From contig BGZK01000158.1 in assembly GCA_005406025.1 (NCBI GenBank), forward strand, positions 1 through 64,000: a DNA stretch of 64,000 nt. Reading direction: 5' to 3'. This DNA is from Eumeta japonica. Its lineage: Eukaryota; Arthropoda; Insecta; Lepidoptera; Psychidae. A program made the position numbers and the translations under genes. Positions 49,800 through 60,599 of the stretch are shown here, in pieces (the first letter of the stretch is position 1; every line of letters starts with the position of its first letter). The notes below the pieces were generated by a model. The model saw nothing but the letters and a program-made list of their open reading frames with translations, did no database searches and was not told the origin of the DNA.

Positions 49800-50290
49800 G
49801 GGAAATAAGGAGCCATAGGTTTGATTGAAGCTGTAAGGCTTACAGAGATCGAAACGTGGACTATAGCATATGTATATGAAGGGACAGATGACAAAACTAA
49901 TGATGTCTGCGAATTGACGAAAGATGGACATCTTGACATCTTATGCTTGAATGGGACTAAAAATAAGGGAAGTCACAGAACCGCAAAATTGCAAATATCA
50001 AACCTTATATGTTCATTGGTCCGACGTGATCAGAACCCACGAGGATGCCGGGGTGTTGGTTTCATCTTATCACAAAGATTATCTGAAGTGTGTAAACGTG
50101 TGTTGAAACTAAGGGTTCTGGAATAAAATGCGATTGACGCGGGTTTTCATGTTAGGCGCTTATGCCTCAGAAACGTCCAAACCAACCCAGGAACGGACGG
50201 AGTTTTAATGTGGTCTAAAAACTATACTGGCGAAATGCAATAGAAATGAGAGGATTATCATATTAGGTTATTATATATGCTGGATAAGAG
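49800..50290 (+). mobile_element. LINE fragment: endonuclease domain, decayed
   Basis: The translated series contains 'RLTEIETWTIAYV' (the TWN-type start of an apurinic endonuclease domain), 'KDGHLDILCLNGTKNKG' (the DILC..ETK..G block), 'RGCRGVGFILSQRLSEVC' (the GVGFIL block), then after a stop 'MRLTRVFMLGAYA' and 'RNERIIILGYYICWIRVQR' (the LGDFN..G block, damaged). These are the ordered motifs of the N-terminal endonuclease of non-LTR retrotransposons of a type common in Lepidoptera. The catalytic D-N of the LGDFN block is lost. The reverse transcriptase is absent, so this is a relic. Confidence 0.7.
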
Positions 50291-50977
50291 TACAGCGAAA
50301 CATATACACTCTATACAAGATGTATTTTATCATTATTATTTTATATTATTTATAAGTATATTTTCAATGACGTATTTTTGTTATAGTTACTTTGGCAAAG
50401 TTGCTCTAAAAAAAAGAGGAGATTATGAATATTTTCTAGAAATAGATAAAGACGTTATAATAGTGAATGACAGGTTGAGAAGCAGAGTACGTGAAAGTAT
50501 ACTATGGCATTTATATTGGCATGACCGCTTTTAATGCTCTGTCGAATCGAAGGTTCGTATCAGAGTTGGCAACACCGTATGAAAATAGTCACTACGCAAG
50601 TAAAACGAATAAGTAAGTAAGCTTCAGGATCCAATCTGGGGCTTAATCCGCGATACACAGTTTTCAGCGTTAGTGGTGGTAGATAAATCGATATAGATGT
50701 AGATTTTATAAACAACATGCCACAGTAATGTGAAAAATTAACAGGTAAAACGATTTAAAGGCAGCTAGCGTAAAATAAAAAAGTCTGAACGTTTATAACT
50801 TAAAAAATGTGAAAAGCAACGAAATCTGTATAAATAGATCACACGATAAAGGTATGCAGAGTGAATACAAGAACAAATGTTTTAAGATAGATAATGAATG
50901 ATGGAATTTGAAAGTAAGCAAAATATTCGAATCAACATTGACAGTCCCTCGTTTGTTGCCTAAAAGTACATTTGAGT
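50291..50977. other. AT-rich DNA after the LINE relic
   Basis: An 85-codon open frame at 50,277-50,534 (+) has one hydrophobic segment but is of a length expected by chance. Nothing else is recognised. Confidence 0.3.
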
Positions 50978-51122
50978 ATTAACTTAAATAAGTACAGTTG
51001 AGTATTAATTTAAATAAGTTAATAAGAATTAACTTAAATAAGTTAATAAGTATTAACTTAAATAAGTTAATAAGAATTAAATTAAATAAGTTAATAAGAA
51101 TTAATTCAAATAAGTTAGTTAA
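50978..51122 (+). repeat. 24-bp minisatellite, about six units
   Basis: The unit attaacttaaataagttaat plus aaga is repeated with small changes, and the first unit carries an insertion (..agtacagttgagt). Because 24 is divisible by three it gives an artefactual repeated octapeptide (INLNKLIR) in one frame. Confidence 0.85.
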
Positions 51123-51150
51123 ACGCCTCCAGACAATTCTGGAGGTGTTT
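51121..51150. repeat. 13-bp stem-loop at the end of the minisatellite
   Basis: aaacgcctccaga (51,121-51,133) pairs with 51,138-51,150, with one G-T mismatch and a caat loop, followed by ctttttt. It abuts the last minisatellite unit. It resembles an intrinsic terminator in shape only. Confidence 0.6.
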
Positions 51151-52200
51151 CTTTTTTGTCAAATTTGCAATATATCAATAAAAATAAACATCTTAAACAT
51201 ACAAAACGTATTAAAAAAATAAATTGTCATAATTATAATATTTTACCACTGCGTTCGCAACCCTAGCTTAATCTTTACGCTTATGAGCATAAACGAAATG
51301 TGTAAACAAACTTATCAGTTTCCTGTTAAACTATGGTTATAAAAGGCAATTCTTCGAAAATACCTACATTGTCATGGTCACCTTCAAACAGATATACGAC
51401 GGTTATGTGTTACTGTAATGATGATGTGTTACATTGAATTAAAATACGAGAGAACGTCAATTTTCATCTTTAACTAATTTCGTAAAGAAGGGGTTCAATA
51501 ATAATGGGCTAATGCTAAGAATAAGATTTACGTTATTTTTGTTACATAAGAAATACACAGACCGCTTAAAGTGTTGCAAGTTTCAAGGGAAGACGCTACA
51601 TAGATCATATAGATTACAATGTAGAAGCTTACGTGGACAAACAAACTTTATATCCAATTTATTGGCGACTTCTCAGAAGACTAAATTCAATTTCATGAGC
51701 GCAGTGAAAATACAGAATGGTGAACTTTATTATCACTAATATCAAGTCTACAAAAATATTACTTACTTAGCCGTTGCCTGCCCGCTTCGTTGGGCTTAAA
51801 CTAAAATCTAGCAATTATTGTTTTTTTTTATGATTAAAAAATAGCCATGGTTTTTCTCAGACATACGCACACATCGCCAACCCACACATTCGAACATCCC
51901 GACAGCCCACTCTCTCCTCCACACACACAACTACAAAGAATATAAATAAAAATGGCTATAAGAGATATATCAAAATAATAACATTTTAAAAACGCATAAC
52001 GATTAGGAACGTTTCGTTATATGACAGAGAAGAAAGATATAACTTAGAGGAATGAAAAAGAGAGCTAGCTATACATTCTAATACCAAGGGAATGGAACAA
52101 AAGAGAGCGATAGAAAAATAGTGTTGCGCGTGCGCCCGTTATACATGTATAGAGATATAGCGTCAAACGCTGTATATGATCAGTTGAGCTACCTTACGTT
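51151..52200. other. AT-rich DNA, possible Helitron-like end on the minus strand
   Basis: Near 51,766-51,796 the minus strand reads GCCC-loop-GGGC, nine bases, then CTAA, which is weakly Helitron-like, but the host T is missing. Nothing else is recognised. Confidence 0.25.
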
Positions 52201-52202
52201 GT

Positions 52203-52359
52203 GTACAGTACAATGCACGAAACTTTGCCGCTGTGAAATTAGTCACGAGAGCGTCGCAACGGCATACAATTTGCACGCGGCGGAGAACAAGAAAGGGTCG
52301 GAGAGTGTTAAACCTGCGTATTACATCAGAGCGACAAAGTTTCGTGCGTTGTACTGTAG
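52203..52359. repeat. 157-bp inverted-repeat element (MITE-like)
   Basis: The arms at 52,203-52,232 and 52,330-52,359 are reverse complements at 27 of 30 positions (shared tgcacgaaactttg and flanks). The 97-base centre is non-coding but GC-richer than its surroundings. No target-site duplication could be assigned, so the superfamily is unknown. Confidence 0.5.
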
Positions 52360-54104
52360 TCAATTTGTATCATTGTGTTTCGAGATTATTTACGTTTTTG
52401 TTCTGTGATTGTTTTTCGAAAATATCCGCAAAAAATACTATTTAAGAAGTTTCACTTCTATTACATATACCATGCTGACTACATTATCTTTTTTATGGTT
52501 ACCATACTGTGTGTAGGCATCATATAAATCAGCCTATTATTTGGACAGTTACAATATTCTTACTGATTACAACGCTCATCAAAATTAATCCAACCGTTCA
52601 TAAGTTATGAAAAGATATAATAAGTAATTTAAAAAAATTGATTAAAGTTTAGATAAACTATAATTTTTTAAATGTCATAAAATATTTCAAAATCTATATT
52701 ACAAAACAAGAAATAAAGGCATTTCGAATTTGAATTTGAATTTTGAATATCAATGAATAAGTTATCAATGTAGTAATATATAACGCCGTATTTAATCAAA
52801 AAAAAAAGACACAAATCAAGGCAATTGGATAATTAGTTTTTTATTGATTAATTAAATGCAATTTTTGGCCAAATTCATTTATCGCTAAAAAACATTGTAT
52901 CGAAGTCAGTATGTCTTGATTTTCAATAGTTTTAAAAAGTAGGACTTTCTCTATTCGATTGTATCCTTTTAATAACATCATTTCATAAGTTCATCAGTTG
53001 TTAATCAATTTTGATTTATTTGAAAGATTTTACTTCTAGGTTAGTCCCATTTTTTATAAGATTTAAAATCCAATGATAGGATCAATGAGAAATCGACGGA
53101 GCTCCTCAAATATTATAAGCACACTTCGTAATTCTCAGTAATTCGAGTATTTTCTATAATAATTCATGCATTTCTTCTCGTAGAGCATCACTTAGTGAAG
53201 TTTAACTGATGATATAAACTATGCGAATGAAGTACTTATCAATAATAAATTTATCTTGGATTACTATAACATTTCTTTGAGTTGTTAAGCAACTGTACAC
53301 ATCAAAACGTACATTGAGAAGTGGAACTACAGTATAAGTTAAGCTTTGAAGATGGAATCCGTGAGAAATAGATGGAACTTTTGAAATATTATAAGGAAAT
53401 CTGTTAAGTAGTTTCTTAGTTACCAAGTAATGAAGCATTATATTACCGTTCACTTACTCATAACCTACCACATTCCCTACAAACTTTTAGAAAAGTCTTG
53501 GAAACCGACCGACCAAATCAATACCCTAACAAAACTGTGAGTTGAAGGGTGTCTGTTCTTCGACTGAAAATCTACAGACCCTGGAGTAATTCCCGACGCA
53601 GCGAATAATTGAGAATAGAAACTGGTTTTCATTTCCAAAGTAAAAATTGAAGAGAGATGCTTGGGCATTTAGATAAAACTTAATCCACAAACAAAATTCA
53701 AACGAAATATAAGGATTGATTATTCAAGCATTAAAAATATAAAATAAAACACATGTATGGAACAATCCTGTCTTTAAAACATATTAAAATAATAAGCTGT
53801 TTTTTAGAAACGGTGTCAGCTAAAGTAAGGCATACAAAAAACAATTATTGAATATGAAGTATTACGTCAAAATTATGTCAAATAATAAAAACAAGACACA
53901 ACTGCGTCTGGCATATCTTTAGCTGGCACAGATTCGAAAAGTCAGTAATTATTTTAATAGGTTTTTGAAAGGGGTTTTTATTTTTTTTAAGAAAAATTAT
54001 TTTTAAAATCAACTCGGAAAAAAATATTTTGAAGTTTTATACTGCTAAAATGAGATGCGAGAGTTTTTGAAGCTGTATGACTAACAAATCCAAAACTTAT
54101 TCCT
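52360..54104. other. AT-rich DNA downstream of the lipase gene
   Basis: A similar stretch occurs twice: 'gagaaatcgacggagctcct' then 'caaatattataag' near 53,088, and 'gagaaatagatggaactttt' then 'gaaatattataag' near 53,363. It may be a diverged dispersed repeat. No exon is recognised. Confidence 0.35.
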
Positions 54105-54110
54105 TTTATT
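54105..54110 (-). terminator. Likely polyadenylation signal of the lipase gene
   Basis: AATAAA on the minus strand, about 190 bases after the stop codon. Another lies farther on, near 53,980. Choice of site is inferred. Confidence 0.45.
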
Positions 54111-54297
54111 GAGATATAAGACTACTTGTATGAGACAATCATTACATTTGTGAAAGAGCTTATAATATTAGAAAAACCACAGCCAGATACAAATTAAAAC
54201 AACCTACAAGCTATGACCCAATGCCACATTCTGCTGAAGAAATGTTTGTCGTGATGCGGGACATGGGAAGGGTTGACATATATATCCCATACAAAAA

Positions 54298-54973
54298 TCA
54301 CATTGTCAACACATCTTCTTTATTGTAAAGCGCTGGTTGTGACCACAGGTTAAATTCCTTTTTTGTACCGTTCATTTCTAAATAATATGGAAAAGTATAT
54401 GTAGTGGACAGGAAATATATTCCTGGTTTATTTTTATTGGCAAATAAACCCAGGTAATTTATGTCCAAGGGCTTTCTGTCATAACATTCGTAATTTCTCG
54501 CTTGCTGCACGGAATCACATTTTATAGCCACGAACTTTTTTGGGTTTTTTAAAGCCGTATGCCACAAAATGTATGATCGGACGTGACTGCATAAGTCCAT
54601 ACATGGAAGAAATTCGACATCAATGATTTGATACTCTCCGCCGTTGACGTAATAGCTTACGTGCCCCATCGGATATGCCATACCGTATCCATCAATATTC
54701 GTATGAACACTTTCAACAAAATCTGCATCTGATTTGTCGAGTCTGTCTTCGGGTCCCATGTTCCGGAAACAAGGTCCTGCAGGATCCAAACCCGTCAATC
54801 TTGACACTTTTGTTCCTGATAACTTATAGAAATTCTTGGCTATGAAACTTATCGTTTGACCTCCCAGACTGACCCCGATCAATTCCAATTTTTTCGGGTT
54901 CAGACCATATTTTGTTAAATTCAGTAAAGCTTCAGCGGTACGTAGACCAACTGCTCTCATTAAACGACTTGCT
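54298..54973 (-). CDS. Lipase coding exon 3 (residues 135-359)
   Basis: It holds the complete catalytic triad and the C terminus (stop TGA 54,300-54,298). The acceptor AG is at 54,975-54,974. The first base completes the Val135 codon begun in exon 2. Confidence 0.9.
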
Positions 54974-57900
54974 CTGAAAAAAAGAAAACTACGTTTATGA
55001 TGAAAATGTAATATGGCACACTTATATGCCACTTAACTAGCATTAAACGTAAAATTTCACACACAGTCTTGTCCACAAATTTAAATACTTGTTAATTTTT
55101 ATTCTACTGATAATGTTTGAGGACCCATTTTATTCGTAAATACATCAAGAAAAATGTACAAAAATTTCAAGTCTACACATAAACAAACGCAAAGATCATG
55201 AACAATTGAAGATTGCAAAAAAAAAGTGTTTACTGTTGTAAAATGTCTACTGTTTTGTATATAATTTAAAGATGTACTATTAAAATCACAAAGATCTAAA
55301 ACAAATATTGTTAAGAACAGAGAATTATCAAAAAATAATGATTCTCAAAATTTCATCCGTGCTATTAGTAACATTTTTCATTTAATGTTGAAATTGGGAC
55401 TAAGAGTGGCGCTATACCAAAAAAAAATTTGTCCCATTTTAAAATATTTCTGTTTCTTTCTAATTCATAAATTTTGTTGCTTAGATTACGACAATTGAAA
55501 ACCCTGCAAATTGACAACCTCGTTCGGTATAGAGCTGCAAGTATTCCCTTGACCGAAAATAATTACACGATCATATAAGAAGGAGCTCCTCGCTCTTGAA
55601 GAAATGAGCTATTGCCGATAGCATAACGGACGAATGATTCAGCGTGCTCGATGTCCAGACTACTATGCCGAATGAAAACAAAGAAAAGTATACCATTACT
55701 CTGTAGAAGTTCGACACAACCCGATATTTCACACATACTACCAAGAGGTAGCGTCTCATTGCATTGATTCTATGCGCTGTCAAGTTTCTTCATGTCATGC
55801 TGTCATTGGATATGGACCCAATTTTCATTACCGTATATAAGCGTAAGGATCAGAACACCATTATGGATAGTGAAACGTGCTTCTCACCAGACACTTATTA
55901 TTCATAACAGCGAACAAACGTCATTCACCTTATTTTTCGAATTTTCTCTTTCCAATATATTTTATCATGTTTACCGTTATTTGTAAATAAAGTAGACAAA
56001 TTCCTTCTCTCTCAACTATGAATAATATACTATTTATAGTTGAGAGAGAAGTAAAAAACATAAGTGAATGTGATGTACTATAAATATATCACATTCACTT
56101 ATGTTTTCGCATCATTCAAATACCTTAGTGTTACTGAATTTTAGTTTTATACCTTTTTCCATAGCAGAATCATAACTCATGCTCGTACTCATAGACTCTG
56201 AAATGGTTAATATTGTTTACGTTGCATATAAACAATTTTTTCTATATCATTCTTGTATTAACCGACAAATATTACTTTTCATACAACAACATTTTTTCCA
56301 AAAACTCTTTAAATTCTCTTGTATCCCAAATTCAAACTTTAACAAGTTAAACTAAATTCATTTATTAAAATAACTGCATATTTCGGTATTCCGTAATGAA
56401 CTAGTTGTTATTATTTCGGTAAACGTCCAGCTGTACTTAATAGATTTTTCATCCCTAATTTCTATATACCAGTCGCAGAAAAATCAGTACACACTTTTTT
56501 TGGCATTTTCCAAGGGCAAACGAGCATGCCAGCCAATAGAGAGAACATGAACACACGCCAACTCAAAGATGTTGCTAGTGTGTTGTGAGACGTAAAGAAT
56601 AAGATATCTAAAGAAGGGGAGAGTGGATCACGGGAACTCTCACTTAACGAACGAAAAGCAACAACAGAAGCTGCTACTCCAGTCTGTATTTTGTGAGAGG
56701 TGAAGCTCTCACCGATGGGGCCGGCGTATTTTCGTGCGGCAGCCAAATTGACCACAACACTGGCTCTACTACTCAACAATAATTTTTACTCTATATATTT
56801 AAAATTGTCCATTTAATCAAAAATGGATGTCCGATTTGATAGAGTAATATCACTCCACCGCTATTTGCTATCAATTAGTTGTCCACAAAAATATATTATT
56901 TCGAAAATATACCCATATTAACAAATAATCGTTAAACTAATTAAAAATGAATATACCATTGTTTTACCAGGAATAGACATAGAAAACATCATTTACACAA
57001 TAGTGTAATAAAGCAGTTCTGTAAACTTAAAATGATTCAGTTGATATCGTTATGACTTCAAAATTACATCAACCCAGGGCACGCAGCGGGCAACCCTCGT
57101 TACCCTGAAATTGATAATAATTATTTCTGAGAACATTTGCCTATGAGAAAAAAGACAAAGAAGCTGATAAATATTGTAAGTCACACTATACCTAAGGAGT
57201 TTCTTTTTTAGCTTTTGGATACAGAATGAAAAAGTAGCTTTTAGAACGAGACTCGAAAGACCTAAAATAATGATAGTAATTGTAGTTCTACTCACACGGG
57301 ATAGTACGTAGTCGTGTATCTGTTTATATCCAAAACTATCACATTGTAGCCTAAATCCTTATATACCTTTCCCAACGTCCACGGAATCGGATAATGGGCT
57401 GGTTCTGTATATCCTAATACATAGATTAAGGTTTTCCTCTTAAAATCCACATCTGGGTCCTTTGCCAGTTCCGCCATTTGGTAGTAGCCGTAACGCTTCC
57501 TTTTGGCGGTGAAAGGCGATCCGAGCCCTTGGACTATGAATCCCAAGTACTTTAGATTGTGTTTTGTAATTATCGCCGTCTTATTCACTCCGGGACCTGT
57601 AAAGAAGTAAATTATGCTTTTTTTATAAGACCGTACAGGTGCAACTGGAATGGTTAGGTTTCCATATTATAATCATAACATATCCCAATTATTCCTTATA
57701 ATATCTAATTGAAATGCAACAGAAACGAAGTTCCTGATTTAAATTACGGTTCGGCTCAAAATCTCCATAATACATAAGCAGCTACGCTCAAGTAGACATA
57801 CAACGAATTCTTTCATCTTTTATATCGAGCGATAACGTGATCAACCATGATCTCCGATATCGGTCACGTCTGGGAATCCATACCGAAGAACTCATATTGC

Positions 57901-60407
57901 TTCACCTAAAACACACTCAATGCCTCTAACTTTTTTATTATCAAACGATCTTACTTATACTCTCTATTTTAATCCCAATCATGCTTGCGATTCCAATAAC
58001 GAATCTACATTAAACTTTAATCTCTCTTGAACATTGTTGTTACTGACAACCAATCAGCATAAGTAAAGAATTAAGTTATTGCCTTAAAGAATTAAGTAAA
58101 TAGGGTATATTGGCCCATTATTATTTTATCCCAACTTTTGGCTCGCATGACCAAATCGCGAGTAGAGGTATACTTTTTTTTTAGTTTTCTGTATTAATAT
58201 AAATGTATACGAATTACATATTCACCACGAGAGAGAAATATCTCCCGTGATGAAGTACATACTTTTTTCACACCGGCATGGAGAGTTCTCGGTGATATTA
58301 AACTGCGAGCGGGAACGTTATCGGGGACGAATAGTGATGGAATAGCTTTCTATTCCGGTGTGAGTTTGAAAATGTAGCAATTTTATCCCCGATATCAGGG
58401 ACTAGACGCGAACTTTTCCTCAAGGTTTATTCTACTCATGAAGGTGTGAAAAGATTATCTTATGTCTACAAGTACGTACTAGGCTACCACCCGCCTGTCA
58501 TCCTTTTACTGTATGAAATCGAAAGAGATTATAGATTTTTGTCGCGTGATAAAGGGTCACGCTGGCAATTGTGCTAACTTTTCTGAAAGGCTTTTTTGTT
58601 CCGGAAACCAATAACTTTTTAAAAATAATCGTGATTAATGAATCTCTTCTCACCTAATGATTATTATATTAATATGTTCTAAGAAATCCGAAATGCCCAT
58701 GGCTTAGAATGAAATGCCGATAAATTAAAATTTTGGGAATGATAGTCGGCAGGGGCCGTTCTAGAAAATAAATTAATGGCATATTAAAAAAGGACCAAAT
58801 TTTAAGCACCTGAAACCGACGAGCCTGCATGAAAAGATTGACGAATCTCAGTGAATCAAGAGAGATATGCAAAGATCGAAAATCTATGGTCTCTGTCAAC
58901 TCTTCTGAGAAATAGATGTGAGTTTGGATTACTATTATTTATATACAATACCAGGTAATAAGGCCGTTGATTAACATGTTTTTTTTTTGTGATTTTAGTC
59001 TTGCTAGAATAGACTATGGTATAGACCGACGAACGACAACGATCGACCGAAGAACTTTTTTTTAACTTCCCTCTATGATAATATGTATAAGATTTTTAAA
59101 AATTTAAATAATCTAAATATTTTTTAAGTAAAACAAAAGTTTCGGATTTCTCGGGACCGATATTTTGCCAAGATCATTATCTGAAACAGGCTCATCGTCT
59201 CTCGTCAAAAACCGTTGAGGCTCTTGATGGAAGTATCTACATACATAATTAAGTTTGTTCGGAACTTTCAAGGAGGGATTCGTATTTGTATTCGACCGGT
59301 ATTTTTTTTAAATTGATATCAGTCGCTAGACTACGTCAAAAGGTTTTAGAACATTAAAAACGCCGGTTTGTGCACCGATTCTTTGTTATTTAGTTTCTAC
59401 TTTTTCGTACAAACTTCATTAAGCGTTATATTTTGGTGCACAAATACAGCCGATAGTCGATAACCGATAACCTGCAACACGTTATAACATTAACGCATGT
59501 TGCGGGCAAGCGGCTGATAACCGTTGACTGCTCACAAATTGAAGGCACTATATCATATTTGCGTAACTACTACTCTACTACTACTACCTACTAGCCCACT
59601 GCAAATATTCATATTCATTATTCATTAATTTTATTTGAAACCGAAAAGCTCGAATCTTACGCACCCTATGCTGACGTGGTGCGAGTTGAGGGCTACTGGC
59701 TATCTTCATCAGCACTCAGGTGTCATAGCTCGATGGCTGAACCAGCGCCTTCACGTGCTCTACGTGTTATGGCGAAAATAGGTTAATTTTATTCCATATA
59801 AAAATCATTGGTCAATACGTATACCAGGTTCATGACCAGTTTTCGAATTCGTCACCTTGTCATTGTGTTATCTATTGAAGACAATCCAATTTTACGTTCC
59901 GTTTATTTTTAACACCGTTCAGTTCATAAAATCGTGAAGTTAAATTTTATTATGCGAATGTAAGGTTAGGGATACACATTATAAACGTTTATTTGACGAA
60001 CAAAGCAGTACTTATGTTTTTCACGTTTGTTACATAATCCAAAGAAAACTCAATCGTCTTAAAAATATAATACGCGTAAAAATATTATTAACAAACACGT
60101 TATTTATCAATATAAGAATTGATTAATATTAAAATGTTGTCTATATGTCGAAATAAATATACAATCAATTATTTATAATGAAATGTGAAATCAAATTCAA
60201 AATTGATAAACTGATAAGAATTACGTGTTTCTATGTTTTTGGATATAAAATGTAATATTATTACAATCGATACATATGTATTAATAATAACAATAAAAAC
60301 TTACAATCAGGTATGTAACCCGTGGCATATCCCAAATCAGCCCTAGATGGCGCCGCGGCGTTGGTTTGTAAAAAAGTTATTAACACCAATAACGTTTTCG
60401 TTAACAT
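54298..60407 (-). CDS. Secreted pancreatic-lipase-family protein (three coding exons, 359 residues)
   Basis: Coding exons are 60,305-60,407, 57,296-57,596 and 54,298-54,973 on the minus strand. Donors (GTAAGT, GTGAGT) and acceptors (ctttacag, ttttcag) are consensus, and phases join exactly into 1,080 bases. Residues 1-19 form a signal peptide (LLVLITFL core, NAAA end). The alpha/beta-hydrolase lipase domain follows: oxyanion-region 'YVLGYTEP' at 93-100, nucleophile GVSLG with Ser170, Asp198 in 'TGLDPAGP', and His265 in 'CSHVRSY'. Cysteines 203, 259, 263, 287 and 298 fit family disulphides. N-glycosylation sequons are at 39, 153 and 336. The family hydrolyses neutral lipids or phospholipids extracellularly, in insects often in gut. 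The usual His before the oxyanion Gly is Leu95, so activity or specificity may differ. It is full length for insect members and no damage is seen. Confidence 0.9.
56004..56051. repeat. 16-bp perfect stem-loop in lipase intron 2
   Basis: 56,004-56,019 (cttctctctcaactat) is exactly inverted at 56,036-56,051. After one mismatch four more pairs extend the stem inward. Confidence 0.75.
56055..56107. repeat. 20-bp perfect stem-loop in lipase intron 2
   Basis: 56,055-56,074 is the exact reverse complement of 56,088-56,107, with a 13-base loop. It starts three bases after the preceding stem-loop, with an unrelated arm sequence. Confidence 0.75.
57296..57596 (-). CDS. Lipase coding exon 2 (residues 35-135)
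   Basis: It carries the N-terminal half of the hydrolase fold with the 'VLGYTEP' oxyanion region and 'GYNVIVLDINRY'. It starts with GT, completing Cys35, and ends with GT, the first two bases of Val135. The open frame in the database style would start at GTG 57,588, but the acceptor at 57,598-57,597 is clearly correct. Confidence 0.9.
58264..58453. mobile_element. 190-bp MITE-like element in lipase intron 1
   Basis: The left end TTTTTCACACCGGCATG (58,264-58,280) and the reverse complement of the right end CTTTTCACACCTTCATG (58,437-58,453) agree at 14 of 17 positions. A second internal 'ccggtgtga' lies near 58,355. It is non-coding. The target-site duplication is not clear, so the superfamily is unassigned. 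Confidence 0.45.
58735..58925 (+). repeat. LINE 3'-end fragment in lipase intron 1
   Basis: It shares the series '..ggcatattaaaaaagg..', '..gcatgaaaagattg..', '..caagagagatatgcaaagat' with 6,720-6,810, then continues with 'tggtctctgtcaac' and 'gaaatagatgtgagttt', the tail also seen at 24.6 kb. It lies antisense to the lipase. Confidence 0.5.
60305..60407 (-). CDS. Lipase coding exon 1 (signal peptide, residues 1-35)
   Basis: The ATG at 60,407-60,405 (context aaaATG) begins the hydrophobic signal peptide. The exon ends with T before the consensus donor GTAAGT, giving Cys35 with exon 2. An upstream in-frame ATG would add an implausible leader and is rejected. Confidence 0.85.
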
Positions 60408-60504
60408 TTTGATATTATTTTTATGGCAACATTTAAGAGAATAATTTACTAATAAAAAATTACCGTACATCAGTCTTCCGTGTGTATAATTGACAACTAG
60501 TTTA

Positions 60505-60542
60505 ATATATGAGCCGAGGAAAACAAAAAACCGCCTTTTATA
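60505..60542 (-). promoter_or_regulatory. Lipase core promoter (TATA box and initiator)
   Basis: TATAAAAGG is on the minus strand at 60,542-60,534. An initiator-like TCAT has its A at 60,510, 32 bases downstream, which is the expected spacing. This predicts a 5' leader of about 100 bases before the ATG. It is inferred from motif spacing. Confidence 0.5.
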
Positions 60543-60599
60543 AACTTTGCGCGCGTACACAATTCTAGTTTGGCGTATCAAATAACAAAGTTTCGCGCG

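Larger units (their letters stand above)
54974..57295 (-). other. Lipase intron 2
   Basis: 2,322 bases. It contains two neighbouring perfect stem-loops (56,004-56,107). The open frame at 56,462-56,779 on the minus strand has no recognisable domain; its surroundings are GC-richer and could be an old repeat. Confidence 0.8.
57597..60304 (-). other. Lipase intron 1
   Basis: 2,708 bases. It contains a small TIR element (58,264-58,453) and a LINE tail (58,735-58,925). A short diverged inverted pair (ctgcaacacg / catgttgcggg) lies near 59,472-59,507. Confidence 0.8.

Noticed and set aside
50277..50534. 85-residue frame with one membrane-like segment
   Set aside because: A few frames of this length are expected by chance at this AT content. 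It overlaps the LINE relic in another frame and has a poor start context.
51121..51157. Bacterial-type intrinsic terminator
   Set aside because: Stem plus T run fits in shape, but the context is insect nuclear DNA with no gene ending there.
50998..51222. 74-residue frame with repeated INLNKLIR units
   Set aside because: Created by the 24-bp minisatellite period, with no other support.
56462..56779. 105-residue minus-strand frame in lipase intron 2
   Set aside because: No domain, and reading the other strand is equally open in pieces. It is probably an old repeat.
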